A stretch of DNA of 64,000 nt from an uncultured Eubacteriales bacterium (lineage in GTDB: Bacteria; Bacillota; Clostridia; Oscillospirales; Acutalibacteraceae): contig CAKUBN010000008.1 of assembly GCA_934643185.1 (NCBI GenBank), positions 1-64,000 of the forward strand. The letters run 5' to 3'. Below the pieces are notes generated by a model. That model did not search any database. It was given only the letters and a program-made list of their open reading frames with translations, and had not been told where the DNA came from. A program made the position numbers and the translations under genes. Of the stretch, positions 1-9,500 are shown piece by piece; position 1 is the stretch's first letter, and every line of letters begins with the position of its first letter.

Positions 1-1748
1 CCCTGGGTTTCGCCTTTATCCTCAAGCAAGGTGACGGTGACGGTGAACTCTTCACCGCCGACGCCGCTTTCATTCGGGCGGAACAGGTGGATCTCGGCGG
101 TATCGCCGGGCTTATAATTCAAAAGGGCGTTTGCGAGCTCTTCGAGCGACTTCGTTTCGGTATCGTCGATGGCGGTGATGATGTCGTACGGCTGGACGTC
201 TGTGCCGTTAAAGCAGCTGTCGTCGTCGATCTCGCTGATCATGAAGCCCTGCGGGACGTCGTACATGGCGGCCTGCATCTCGGAAATAGCGGTGCCCTTG
301 ATGCCGAAGCGGACGCGGCCCTGTACGTAGCCGCCTGCAAGCAGGTCATCTATGATGCTCTTTGCGCCGGTGATCGGGATGGCGAAGCCCATGCCCTCGT
401 ACTGCTCGGAGACGATCTTCGCGGAGCTGATGCCGATGACCTGACCGTGCAGGTTGACGAGCGGGCCGCCGGAGTTGCCGGGGTTGATGGCGGCATCGGT
501 CTGGATATACGTCATGCCGTTCGAGCTATAAGAGCCGACGGAACGGTTGAGGCCGGAGATGACGCCGCGCGTGATGGAGCCGGAGAACTGCTCGCCGCCC
601 GGGTTGCCGATGGCGACGACCCACTGGCCCATGCGCAGGTCATCGCTGTCGCCGAACTCGGCGGGCGTGTAGCCTGTGCCGTCGATCTTGAGCACGGCGA
701 GGTCGGTGGTTTTATCAAACCCGACGACGACAGCGTCGTGCAGCGTGCCGTCATACGTTTTGACCTGTACGGAAACGGACTTGGAATTTAAAATGACGTG
801 GCTGTTTGTGATGATGTAGCCGTCTTCCGTGGCGATGATGCCGGTGCCTGTGCCGGTGGACTCGCCGCTTGTGGTGATGACGAGCACGGTGGACGGGATG
901 ACCTTATTGTACACCTCGTCGATGTCGAGCTCGGCGGTGCTTGGCTCTTTATTTAAGGTGATGCCCTCCGTATTCGGGGTGACGGTGATGTCCGGCGGAG
1001 TGAAGCTGTCGTCCGCATCGGGCGTTTCGTCTTCGCTGGGGGCGTCGCCGGGCGTTTCGGCGTCATTGCCGCCGTTTTCATCCGGGAAATTCGGGATGAG
1101 CTGGTCGCCCGGCAGCGTTGTGATGCCGTAATCGCGGTTCACGGCAGCGTAGATGCCGTAGGAAGCGAAGCCGATGACGGAACCCGCGACGAGCACGGAC
1201 ATGACGATGATGAGGATGCGCAGCCCGAGCGGCATTTTCTTCTTCTGCGGCGCGGGGTGCGGGTACGGGTTCTGCATATTCTGCGGGTACGGCGGGGGAT
1301 AAGCGCCCGGGCCATAGGGCGGCGGGTACTGCCCCGGCTGCTGCGGATTGCCGTAGGGGGCGTTATACGCACCGTAAGGCGGCTGCGGATTCGGCACGCC
1401 GTACACGGGCGGCTGCGGGGGATAATAGCCGGTGTTTTGAACGGGAGTCGGCTGCGGCGGGATATTTACGTTCGGGATGGGCTGGGCTTCCGGCGCTTGT
1501 ACGGCGTTCGGGAGCGGTTCCACTGCGGGTTCCGCGGGGGCGGGCTCTTCGGAGACGGTCGGTTCCGGGGTGACAGCCGGTTCGTTAGAAACGATCGGCT
1601 CTGCGGGAGCGGCCGGTTCGTTAGAAACAGCCGGTTCGCCAGAAACGGTGGGCTCAGTGGGAACGGTCTCCGGGGCCGGTTCGGGGGTATGTTCGCCGGA
1701 GGGCGCAGGCTCCTGCGTCTCCGGGGTTTTGTTTTCAAAATCGTCCAT
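1..1748 (-). CDS. HtrA/DegP-type membrane-anchored serine protease (3' end outside window)
   Basis: Envelope quality-control protease of the trypsin-like HtrA family. About 582 codons are visible from the ATG at 1748; the C-terminus runs off the left edge. Order: a long Pro/Glu-rich then Pro/Tyr/Gln-rich cytoplasmic tail (about residues 1-165), a basic stretch and one membrane helix (about 172-195), an acidic linker, the protease domain with catalytic His in TNSHV (about 317), Asp in TTDLAVLKI (about 349) and Ser in GNSGGPL (about 425), and a PDZ domain reached before the edge. The tail is unusually long for the family. It lies 23 bp downstream of the histidine kinase gene, so it is probably co-transcribed with and controlled by that two-component system, like CssRS-htrA in Bacillus (inference). 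Confidence 0.93.
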   Translation of the reverse strand, partial: MDDFENKTPETQEPAPSGEHTPEPAPETVPTEPTVSGEPAVSNEPAAPAEPIVSNEPAVTPEPTVSEEPAPAEPAVEPLPNAVQAPEAQPIPNVNIPPQPTPVQNTGYYPPQPPVYGVPNPQPPYGAYNAPYGNPQQPGQYPPPYGPGAYPPPYPQNMQNPYPHPAPQKKKMPLGLRILIIVMSVLVAGSVIGFASYGIYAAVNRDYGITTLPGDQLIPNFPDENGGNDAETPGDAPSEDETPDADDSFTPPDITVTPNTEGITLNKEPSTAELDIDEVYNKVIPSTVLVITTSGESTGTGTGIIATEDGYIITNSHVILNSKSVSVQVKTYDGTLHDAVVVGFDKTTDLAVLKIDGTGYTPAEFGDSDDLRMGQWVVAIGNPGGEQFSGSITRGVISGLNRSVGSYSSNGMTYIQTDAAINPGNSGGPLVNLHGQVIGISSAKIVSEQYEGMGFAIPITGAKSIIDDLLAGGYVQGRVRFGIKGTAISEMQAAMYDVPQGFMISEIDDDSCFNGTDVQPYDIITAIDDTETKSLEELANALLNYKPGDTAEIHLFRPNESGVGGEEFTVTVTLLEDKGETQ

Positions 1749-1771
1749 GGTGTGATACCTCACTTTTGGAT

Positions 1772-3367
1772 TTATTTTTGCTCGCTGTCGGGGTTATCTT
1801 TATTATCCTTGTGGCCGTGGTGCTCCTTTTTGGGGCGCTCCGAAATGACGGCGTCCTCGACCGGCACGGTGACCGGGATGGAGCCGGTGTTGTACTTTAA
1901 CTTCGGGGCTTCCTGCGGCTTCGGAATATAGAACGAGAAGCGGGTGTACTCGTTTACGACGGACGAAACGGAAATGTCGCCGCCGTGAAGCTTGATGATG
2001 GTGCGGACAAGGTACAGGCCAAGGCCCATGCCGTTTTTGTCCTGGCTTCTCGATTTATCGGTCTTATAGAACTTTTCGAACACGAGCGGGAGCTCATCGG
2101 ACTGGATGCCGGAGCCGCTGTTTTCGATGGTGACGGCGATGCGGTCGATGCTGTCCGAGACGTTGAACGAGATGTAGCCCTCGGTATTCGTGAACTTGAC
2201 GGCGTTTTCGATGAGGTTGTAGACGACCTGATGCAGGAGGTCTTCGTCGCCGTGCACCTGCATGGGCTTGAGGGTATCGAGCCCGCGGATGTCGATCTTT
2301 TTCTCGTCGATGCTCTTTTCAAACGTGAGCACGGTGGAGAGGACGGTCTCGGAAATATCGAAATCGCTCGGGCGGAGCTTTAACTCGCCGTTATCGATGC
2401 GGGAGAGATTTAACATGGTGCGGACAAGGCGCGAGAGGCGCTTGACCTCATCGGAGACGATGTGCAGGTAATGCGACTGGCGCTCCGGCGGGATGGTGCC
2501 GTCTAAAATGCCGTCGATGAAGCCCGCGATGGTCGTCATCGGGGTTTTTAACTCGTGTGAGACGTTTGCGACAAAGCTGCGGTTCATGCTTTCGCTGCTC
2601 GAAAGCGAATCTGCCATGTTGTTGAACGCGGTGGCGAGCTGGCCAATCTCATCGTTGCTGGTGACGGGCACGCGGATGGAGAAGTCGCCGTCGCCGAAGC
2701 TTTTGGCCGCGGCGGACATTTGCCGCAGGGGCTTGACGAGCCGGTAGGAGAAAAGACCGACGACGACGAACGCCAGAATGAACGCGGCGGCTGCGGCGAT
2801 GAGGAACATCTGCAGCGCGGCGAACTGGTACTCCGTGAGGGAGGCGGCGTTCATGGCGGCGAAGACGGCGCCGACAGGCACCTTGGCGTCGGTGGTATCG
2901 GACGCGTCGGCATTGGAGTAAAGCGGCACGCCGACGACGTAGTACGGGGTATCGTAAATGCCGTTTTTGCTGCCGTCGCCGCTATAAGAGCCTTTGGACG
3001 CGATCTCGGCAATGTTTGCGGGGATCTGCGTTTTGGGGGTGAAGTTTGCGCCGGTGTTGGAGGTGCTGTTGGCGTATGCGCCGAAGAGCACGTTGCCCTC
3101 CAGATCGGTGACGAAGATGTCGGCATCGATATTGAGGGAGAACGACTGGACGAAGAGCGTCAAAAACTTCGGCGCGCCGGTGTTGGAGATGTCCACGGCG
3201 GAGGTGATGGACGCCATGGACGTGGCGCTTTGCGTGAGCAGCTTGCGCTTATCGTTTTTGGTATATTGCGCGAACGCCAGCATCATGACGCTGCCGAGCA
3301 CGATGAAGCTTGCGAGCACGATGACCATGGTGACGCGCAGGTATTTTCCGAACAGGGATCTTTGCAA
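1772..3367 (-). CDS. Membrane sensor histidine kinase
   Basis: 531 aa. Two membrane helices (about 12-34 and 188-211) bracket a roughly 150-residue extracellular sensor region; a HAMP domain follows (about 210-262), then HisKA with the phospho-acceptor His271 in SHELKTPM, and a HATPase domain with N box NLIENAVKF (384-392) and G box GMGLGLYLV (446-454). A Lys-rich acidic tail ends the protein. It starts with TTG behind an AAGGAAGG ribosome binding site. It lies 24 bp after the response regulator gene and just before the HtrA protease, forming one operon. Expected role: sense an envelope signal and phosphorylate the adjacent regulator. The signal cannot be told from sequence. Confidence 0.95.
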   Translation of the reverse strand: MQRSLFGKYLRVTMVIVLASFIVLGSVMMLAFAQYTKNDKRKLLTQSATSMASITSAVDISNTGAPKFLTLFVQSFSLNIDADIFVTDLEGNVLFGAYANSTSNTGANFTPKTQIPANIAEIASKGSYSGDGSKNGIYDTPYYVVGVPLYSNADASDTTDAKVPVGAVFAAMNAASLTEYQFAALQMFLIAAAAAFILAFVVVGLFSYRLVKPLRQMSAAAKSFGDGDFSIRVPVTSNDEIGQLATAFNNMADSLSSSESMNRSFVANVSHELKTPMTTIAGFIDGILDGTIPPERQSHYLHIVSDEVKRLSRLVRTMLNLSRIDNGELKLRPSDFDISETVLSTVLTFEKSIDEKKIDIRGLDTLKPMQVHGDEDLLHQVVYNLIENAVKFTNTEGYISFNVSDSIDRIAVTIENSGSGIQSDELPLVFEKFYKTDKSRSQDKNGMGLGLYLVRTIIKLHGGDISVSSVVNEYTRFSFYIPKPQEAPKLKYNTGSIPVTVPVEDAVISERPKKEHHGHKDNKDNPDSEQK

Positions 3368-3391
3368 GGGGAATCCTTCCTTTCGTTCGGC

Positions 3392-4081
3392 TTATTCTTT
3401 GACTTCAAACTTATAGCCGACGCCCCAGACGGTCTTTAAGGACCACTTATCGGAAACGCCTTCGAGCTTTTCGCGCAGGCGCTTGACGTGCACGTCTACG
3501 GTGCGGGAGTCGCCGTAATAATCGAAGCCCCAGACTTCGTCGAGCAGCTGGTCGCGCGTGAAGACGCGGTTCGGGTTCGATGCGAGGTGATAAATGAGCT
3601 CCATTTCCTTCGGCGGGGTGTCGATCTGCACGCCCTTGACCTTGAGCTCATAGTTTGTGAGGTTGATGGAGAGGTTCTCGTAGTGAACTTCTTTCACCTG
3701 AGAGGATTCTTTTTTGCCGATGCGGCGGAGGACGGCGTTGATGCGCGCGATGACCTCTTTCGTCTCAAACGGCTTTACGACGTAATCGTCTGCGCCGAGT
3801 TCCAGGCCGAGGACCTTATCAAACACCTCGCCCTTTGCCGTCAGCATGATGATGGGGCACTGGGATTTTTTGCGGATCTCGCGGCAGACCTGCCAGCCGT
3901 CGAGCTCCGGGAGCATGATATCGAGCAGCATGAGGTCCGGATTGACGGAATCAAACATTTGGACAGCCGCCTTGCCGTCGTTTGCGATGGCGGTTTCAAA
4001 GCCTTCCTTTTCAATATACAGTCTTAAAAGTTCACAGATATTTCTATCGTCGTCTACGATCATGATCTTGCCGGATGCCAT
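3392..4081 (-). CDS. OmpR/PhoB-family response regulator
   Basis: 229 aa. N-terminal receiver domain with the acidic pocket VDDD (9-12) and phospho-acceptor Asp54 in LLDIMLPELDG, conserved Thr/Lys in MLTAKGE, then a winged-helix DNA-binding domain with the RTVDVHVKRLREKL recognition region. It is the first gene of the operon with the histidine kinase and HtrA protease. ATG start with AAGGAAGG upstream. A good sigma-A promoter lies about 100 bp upstream (-35 TTGCAT, -10 TACAAT, reading leftward). It probably activates its own operon under envelope stress (inference from gene order). Confidence 0.95.
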   Translation of the reverse strand: MASGKIMIVDDDRNICELLRLYIEKEGFETAIANDGKAAVQMFDSVNPDLMLLDIMLPELDGWQVCREIRKKSQCPIIMLTAKGEVFDKVLGLELGADDYVVKPFETKEVIARINAVLRRIGKKESSQVKEVHYENLSINLTNYELKVKGVQIDTPPKEMELIYHLASNPNRVFTRDQLLDEVWGFDYYGDSRTVDVHVKRLREKLEGVSDKWSLKTVWGVGYKFEVKE

Positions 4082-4180
4082 AAATTTCTACCTTCCTTAT
4101 TTCAATATTACGGGGCGAAAAGCGACCCTGTTTCCTCCCGGATATACCCCGTTTGTGCAGAGTATGACCAGTTTGTATTT

Positions 4181-4209
4181 ATTGTACCGATTTATTGCGT
4201 CGAATGCAA
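4181..4209 (-). promoter_or_regulatory. Promoter of the two-component/HtrA operon
   Basis: On the minus strand, -35 TTGCAT (4209-4204) and -10 TACAAT (4186-4181) with exactly 17 bp between them. It points at the response regulator gene. Sigma-A type by consensus. Confidence 0.6.
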
Positions 4210-4291
4210 GAACAAAAGGTGAATATTCTGTGACGATAGGGCTTGTTTTGGGGCGCGGAATTGGTGAAAATGCGCGTTTTTATGCGAAGTG

Positions 4292-4320
4292 TTGCGGCGG
4301 AAAATAAAGTGTGTTATACT
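4292..4320 (+). promoter_or_regulatory. Promoter of the first MATE exporter gene
   Basis: -35 TTGCGG (4292-4297), 17-bp spacer, -10 TATACT (4315-4320). Transcription from here would make a leader of about 170 nt before the MATE start codon. The 414-bp gap 4082-4495 holds this promoter, the oppositely directed promoter of the two-component operon, and the leader hairpins described separately. Confidence 0.65.
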
Positions 4321-4337
4321 GTATCAGTTCGATTTTA

Positions 4338-4424
4338 GACTGTTGAACAGGATAACGGTCGGACAAAATGAAAACTAAAGGCTTTAAACAGCGTACTTCG
4401 CCGTGCTTGCGGCGAAGTCTTTTC
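4338..4424 (+). promoter_or_regulatory. Structured leader of the MATE gene with a terminator-like hairpin
   Basis: Two hairpins lie between promoter and gene. The first pairs GACTGTT (4338-4344) with AACGGTC (4354-4360, one G-U). The second pairs ACTTCGCCG (4395-4403) with CGGCGAAGT (4410-4418) and is followed by CTTTTC, so it looks like an attenuator ending about 70 nt before the start codon. An A-rich stretch with ACTAAAGG lies between. I could not match it to a known riboswitch. Attenuation by a ligand or by leader structure is an inference. Confidence 0.4.
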
Positions 4425-4495
4425 ATGCGAAAAACCGCGTTTGGAGCGTAGAGATTTGCAAAAGAATTTACAAAAATGAAAGGAAGTTTGATTTT

Positions 4496-5899
4496 ATGGC
4501 GGAAAAAACGGTGAAGCTTGAGGACCCGGCAAACAACCGCATGGGCTCCGCGAAGATGCTGCCGCTGATTTTGACGATGGCACTGCCGGCAATGTTCTCG
4601 ATGCTGATTCAGGCGCTTTACAACATTGTGGACAGCTACTTTGTGGCGCAGGTGAGCCAGAACGCACTGACGGCGGTCTCGCTGGCGTTCCCGATTCAGA
4701 ACCTGTTGGTGGCATTCGGCGTGGGCACCGGCGTGGGCGTGAGCTCACTCATTTCCCGCAGACTTGGCGAGCGCGACCAGGAGGCGGCGGACAACGCGGC
4801 GACGCACGGCGTTATTCTTTCCGCGATCACGTATGTGGCCTTTGCAGTTTTCGGTGCGATCGTGGCGCGTCCGTTTACGGCGCTTTACACGCAGGACGCG
4901 GAAGTGCTCAGCATGGGCACGACGTACATCACGATTGTGACGGTAGCATCGTTCGGCTTCTTCTTTGCCGCGGTCATTGAAAAAATGTTACAGGCGACGG
5001 GCAACATGGTGATGCCGATGATCATTCAGCTTGTGGGCGCGGTGGCAAACATCATCTTTGACCCGATCCTCATTTTCAACTTCAACATGGGCGTAGCCGG
5101 TGCGGCGTATGCGACGGTTGGCGGCCAGATCCTTTCGATGATTGTGGGCCTTTGTATTTTGTTTTTCGGCAACCACGCGATTGCGCTGGAATTTAAGGGC
5201 TTCCGTTTCCACGGCAAGACGATAAAGGACATTTACGTTGTGGGTCTGCCGAGCATCGTAATGAACGCCATCGGTACGCTGATGACCATGGCGATGAACG
5301 GCATTTTGGCGGGCTTCTCCGCTGTGGCCGTGAACGTGTTCGGCGTTTACTTTAAATTGCAGTCCTTTGTGTTTATGCCGGTGTTTGGCTTGACGCAGGG
5401 CCTCATGCCGATCATGGGTTACAACTACGGCGCGCGCAACAAGAAGCGCGTGACGGGCGCGGTGAAGATCGGCTGCGCGATCGCGCTGATCATTGAAATT
5501 GCGGGCCTGATCGTGTTTGAAATCTGCCCGGGCACGCTGATTTCCATCTTCAACGCGACGCCGGAGCTGCACGAGATCGGCGACTCGGCGCTTAGAATCA
5601 TCGCGATCCACTTCCCGATGGCGGCGATCGGCATTACGCTTTCGACGCTGTTTCAGGCGACGGGCCACGGCATGTACAGCCTTGTGCAGTCTGTGATGCG
5701 TCAGCTGGTTGTGCTGGTGCCGGCGGCGTGGCTGCTCTCGAAAATCAGCCTCGGCGCTGTGTGGTTCTGCTTCCCGATTTCCGAGTTTGTTTCGCTTATT
5801 GTGACGATCGTGTTCTTTGTGATTTTGTATAATAAGGAAATTAAGAACCTCGATAAGCCGGCGGCAGAGAAGACGGCGACGGAATCGGTGAAGGGGTAA
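4496..5899 (+). CDS. MATE-family multidrug/cation exporter
   Basis: 467 aa, the usual length for MATE antiporters, with about 12 hydrophobic helices in two similar halves and a short charged C-tail. The N-terminal LPAMFSMLIQALYNIVDSYF segment is typical of the family. I chose the ATG at 4496 because AAAGGAAG lies just upstream; an in-frame codon at 4403 would place the start inside the leader hairpin. Monocistronic, with its own promoter and a structured leader, followed by a multi-hairpin repeat whose last hairpin could end transcription. Substrate unknown; probably Na+ or H+ driven. Confidence 0.93.
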   Translation: MAEKTVKLEDPANNRMGSAKMLPLILTMALPAMFSMLIQALYNIVDSYFVAQVSQNALTAVSLAFPIQNLLVAFGVGTGVGVSSLISRRLGERDQEAADNAATHGVILSAITYVAFAVFGAIVARPFTALYTQDAEVLSMGTTYITIVTVASFGFFFAAVIEKMLQATGNMVMPMIIQLVGAVANIIFDPILIFNFNMGVAGAAYATVGGQILSMIVGLCILFFGNHAIALEFKGFRFHGKTIKDIYVVGLPSIVMNAIGTLMTMAMNGILAGFSAVAVNVFGVYFKLQSFVFMPVFGLTQGLMPIMGYNYGARNKKRVTGAVKIGCAIALIIEIAGLIVFEICPGTLISIFNATPELHEIGDSALRIIAIHFPMAAIGITLSTLFQATGHGMYSLVQSVMRQLVVLVPAAWLLSKISLGAVWFCFPISEFVSLIVTIVFFVILYNKEIKNLDKPAAEKTATESVKG

Positions 5900-5926
5900 G
5901 AGAGCTAAAGTAGAGCGGGCAAATAA

Positions 5927-6122
5927 AGTCTTTAGTCAAGTTTTCTTCGAGAAAACTTGCGGGGTCTTGGGGCAGCGCCCCGAGTCGCTTTCCGCAGAAA
6001 GCGAAATCTTATTGCGTTCGCGAAAACTAGGAAGGTAGGTTTGAACGTCCGGGGGACGCTCAAACCGTAGGGAACCCAGTTGCATGGGTTCCCTAAAGGG
6101 CGGCACAAAGCCGCCCTTTTTT
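5927..6122 (+). repeat. Multi-hairpin repeat, copy 1 (complete, forward)
   Basis: Six hairpins in a row: h1 5937-5959 (TTCG loop), h2 5966-5984 (AGC loop), h3 5985-6004 (CGCA loop), a 34-nt linker ending in AGGAAGGTAG, h4 6039-6065 (GTCC-GGN-GGAC tip), h5 6069-6094, h6 6095-6120 followed by a T run, so h6 can also act as a terminator for the MATE gene. Other copies: 6304-6498, 34010-34197, 38796-38988, 50490-50682, 50830-50970. Stems differ between copies but remain paired. Used here as the reference orientation. Confidence 0.85.
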
Positions 6123-6180
6123 ATATACGCAAGGTTTGATTAAGTAAGAGGTACGGTGCGATTCGTTAATATAGTGTATC

Positions 6181-6226
6181 TCTCCCTCAGTCAGCTGCGC
6201 TGACAGCTCCCTCGTCAGAGGGAACC
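6181..6226. repeat. TCTCCCTC...GAGGGAACC inverted-repeat element
   Basis: A short element between repeat copies 1 and 2 made of TCAGCTGCGCTGA and CCTC-GTCAGA-GAGG type hairpins. A decayed version (TCTCCCTTTC...CATCAGAGGAAGCC) sits at about 50715-50743 between copies 5 and 6. Its position at the centre of both paired loci suggests it belongs to the same composite unit. No transposase gene is nearby. Confidence 0.55.
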
Positions 6227-6254
6227 TGCATTTTTTATATACGCAGGCATGAAA

Positions 6255-6292
6255 AACGCCGCACTCTCGGGGTGAAACGAGAGTGCGGCGTT
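6255..6292. repeat. GCCGCAC hairpin module next to repeat copy 2
   Basis: A 15-bp perfect stem, AACGCCGCACTCTCG against its complement, with a GGGTGAAA-type loop. Related hairpins with changed stem bases occur at 22408-22443 and 50774-50807, each next to a reverse-oriented repeat copy or remnant. It lies between two convergent genes and may act as a terminator in both directions. Confidence 0.65.
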
Positions 6293-6303
6293 GCTTTATT
6301 TCT

Positions 6304-6498
6304 AAGAACTCGCTGTGGCGAGTTCTTCAAGGAACCCCTTAATAGGGTTCCTTGCGGCTCAACTGTCCACCGGACAGTTGAGCCTATCTTCCTGATTTTT
6401 GAGTAGGCAAAAGGGTTTCGTCGTCTGCGGACGACGCCTTAGGGCGCTGCCCTAAGAACTCGTAAACTTTCTCGAAGAAAGTTTAATCAAAGACTTTT
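6304..6498 (-). repeat. Multi-hairpin repeat, copy 2 (complete, reverse)
   Basis: Reverse-oriented copy with all six hairpins: in its own sense h1 has arms TAAACTTTCT/AGAAAGTTTA, h3 is CGTCGTC-CGCA-GACGACG, h4 has the tip TGTCC-GGT-GGACA, h6 has arms GAAGAACTCGC/GCGAGTTCTT. The linker reads TTGCCTAC, AAAAATCAGGAAGATAG. With copy 1 it fills most of the 640-bp gap 5900-6539 between the convergent MATE and PMT genes, which holds no other gene. Confidence 0.85.
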
Positions 6499-6539
6499 AC
6501 GTCGCGGCGCTGTGGGGGACGGCGGCTTGCTTTATTCTT

Positions 6540-9500
6540 TTAAATAAAGAACCAGCTGGGGAGCCATTCTAAGGCGTTGGCGTAGTTCTGCGTGGTTAAG
6601 GTGCCGGTAAGCACGGGGTAGAACGCGATGAACATAATCATATGCACGAGGACGCAGGCGAGCAGGGCGACCCGGCCGGTCGTAAGCGTGACGGCGCCTT
6701 TTGTGAAGATGATGCGGCTGAGCGCGGGGGCTTCTGCAAGGCGTTGATACGCGATGAGGAACGCGATGAGGATGAACGGCACGGCGGTGAAGTAATGATA
6801 GATGAACGTACAGCGCGGGACGAGCACCCACGGCAGGTACGCGGACAAGAAGCCGATGACGCAGACGAGTGCGGTGCGCGAATGCTGTTTCACGGCTCTT
6901 ATAAACGCGTACACGGTGGCGGGCACGCACGCCCAATAGAACAGCGGGTTGCCGAGCACCGAGATGGTGCGGATGTGGCCCTCGCTGTCGGCGCTGTAAT
7001 TGCCGTAGTACCACACGTTGCGGATATCAAACGGCCACTGGTACCACGGGGACTCAAACGGGTGGGTCGCCTGCAGCGTGGAGTGGTAGTTATACATATG
7101 CGTTTGGTACGCGATGAACCGGCCGAAGACATCGTAGCGGTTATGCGGCAATGTGGTGAGCGGCAGGAATGCCGTGAAATAGATGCCAAACGGAATGGCG
7201 ATGAACAAAAGGCAGCACCAGAGGCAGAGCTTGACGGATTTTGTAAGGAGCGCTTTCTGCACGGCGGCGTGGCCTTTTTCTTCGCGATAAGAGACGATGA
7301 GTTTGCCGAAGAACAGCACGGCGAGGCCGACTGCGCCATAGGCGACCGTCCATTTGCTTGCGATGCCGAGCCCCATGAAGATACCGCTCAGGAGCAGCGG
7401 GGGCAGAAGCTTTTTGAAGCTGTCGGTTTTTAAATCGTGCTGAATAAACACGAGCATGGCGTCGTACATTAAAATGATGAAGAACACGGCGTAGGTATCG
7501 ATGGTCGCGATGCGTGTTTGGACGTAGTGCAGGAAATCGAACGCAAAGAGGACGGTACCGGCGGTGCAGAGGAACGTGGAGCCAAAGAGGCGCTTTAAGA
7601 AATGGTAGAGCGCAGGGAGCATCAGAACGCCGAACAGCGTGCCCATGAAGCGCCAGCCGAACGGGTTCATGCCGAAGATGCGAATGCCGACCGAGATGAT
7701 GAGCTTGCCGAGCGTGGGGTGCGTGTTTTCGTATGGCTCGAGTCCCAAAATGTGCTCGTAGGCGGTGCGGGCGTGGTAGATTTCGTCGAAATAGGTGGAG
7801 TTCATGTAGCTTGGGTAGAGCGGGACGGTGTTTTGCTCATCCGTGAGCTGCCACGCGTTGCCGGAGACGGCGGTGAGCGTTGCAAAGCCGGTGTCGTCTG
7901 TCTTTTTGAGCGCGAACTCGTTGATGGCGAGGTCGTCGCACATAGACGTGATGCGGATATATTTGCCGGTGGCGGCGACGGAGACGTTTTTCCACGCATA
8001 GACGCTGCCGTCCGTGTTTTCGGCGGCGGTCGTCCAGTTGGTTTGATCGTTTGAAACCTCAATCTTCATATTGGTACCGACGCGCTGGCCGATGCCGTTA
8101 TCCGCGGGGGCGATGCCGGGCAGGTAGAAAATTTCACTGTACGCGTCGTCGGTCTCAAAGACGGCAGATTCGCCGTTTTGGGGCGTCCATGTCGTATTGG
8201 CGGTCTCGTGATCACCGAGATTCGTGAACGCGACAATGCCGTAAATCAAAGTGACGGCGGCGATGCAGAGGAGATCGATACGCGTCAGGCGGACATTATG
8301 ATTTTGGTCGGTGATGAGGGAAGACTCGGGCGCTGCGGGCTTTGCGTGCTTTTCGGAAGCGGCGGCTTTCTGCGCTTTAAACGCAGGCAGCGGGCGCGGG
8401 GCTTTTTCGGAAATAAAGCAGCGATACGTGGTATAGAGCATATAAACGTACAGCAGCACGTGCAGCGCGGAGAGGAACAGAATCTGGATGGACGTGGGGG
8501 AGATGTAGGCGTTATTGAGGTACAGCACATAGGCGACGTTTAAGAAATGCACCGTGGATGTGCCCGCGAACAGCAGCAGGAAGCGCTTTTCCTTTGTGAA
8601 AACGTAGGTGAGCAGCAGGCACAGGAGCACGGGGAACAGGTAGCGTTCGTGCATTTTGACGCAGAAAATGTAGACCGTGAACATCAAAACGGTGGGGCAG
8701 GCAAACAGGGCATCCCCGCGCTTAGATTTGAGCAGTAAGATGCCTGCGAGGACGGTTGCGAGCGGCACGCCGAATTGCAGCCACGTGCTGTGCTCCGGCA
8801 GCGCGGCCCAGTTGAGCCCGAAGAGCGCCCAGACGTTGTAGGCGTTGATGGTGTAGTAGTTATAATAATCGATGGTGCCGGTGTAAATTTCGATGAGCTT
8901 TAGGTAATCGAAATTTTTCACGAACGGCGTGGAGAACAGGAGGATGGTCGCGAGGGCAATGATGGGGCCGAGGACGAGGTGTTTCCAGTCCTTTTGGCGG
9001 ATGACCCAGAAAATGAGCACCGGCGCGAAAATGAGCATCTGCGGCTTGCTTAAAATGCCGAAGCCGTAGACGAACGCAGCGAGCGGCGTGTGGTTATACC
9101 AGAGCAGAAGCAATGTGCACAGAAGCAGGAGCGCGCAGAAGCTATCGGCCTGACCCCAGACGGAGGAATTGACGATGACCGCGGGGCAGAAAAGATAGGC
9201 GGACGCGATGAGGAGCGCGCTTTTCTCGCTGAGCTTTTTGCGGGCGAGCACCCAAAGCGCCGCGGCGCAGGCGATGTCTGACAAAATGGGCGCGAGCTTT
9301 ATCATGAGCGTGTAGCTCTGCGCGTATTGGTCGATGGAGAACAGGCGGCGGAACGCTTCGATGATGTAGAGCACGTAGAGGTAGCCGGGGGGATAATCGA
9401 GGAAAAAGTCCCGGTAATACATGTTATTAAAGCCGTAATCGTGCGTATAGGCAGCCCAGGCTTTAAAGCAGGAGATGTCGGCGTCGAACCCGTTGATATT

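Noticed and set aside
4361..4392. PreQ1-like riboswitch in the MATE leader (ACTAAAGG stretch)
   Set aside because: Only the 3' A-rich tail resembles it; the required upstream stem and C-rich loop are missing.
5927..6498. Insertion sequence
   Set aside because: No transposase frame is present within or beside any of the six repeat copies, and the copies are hairpin strings, not ends of one element.
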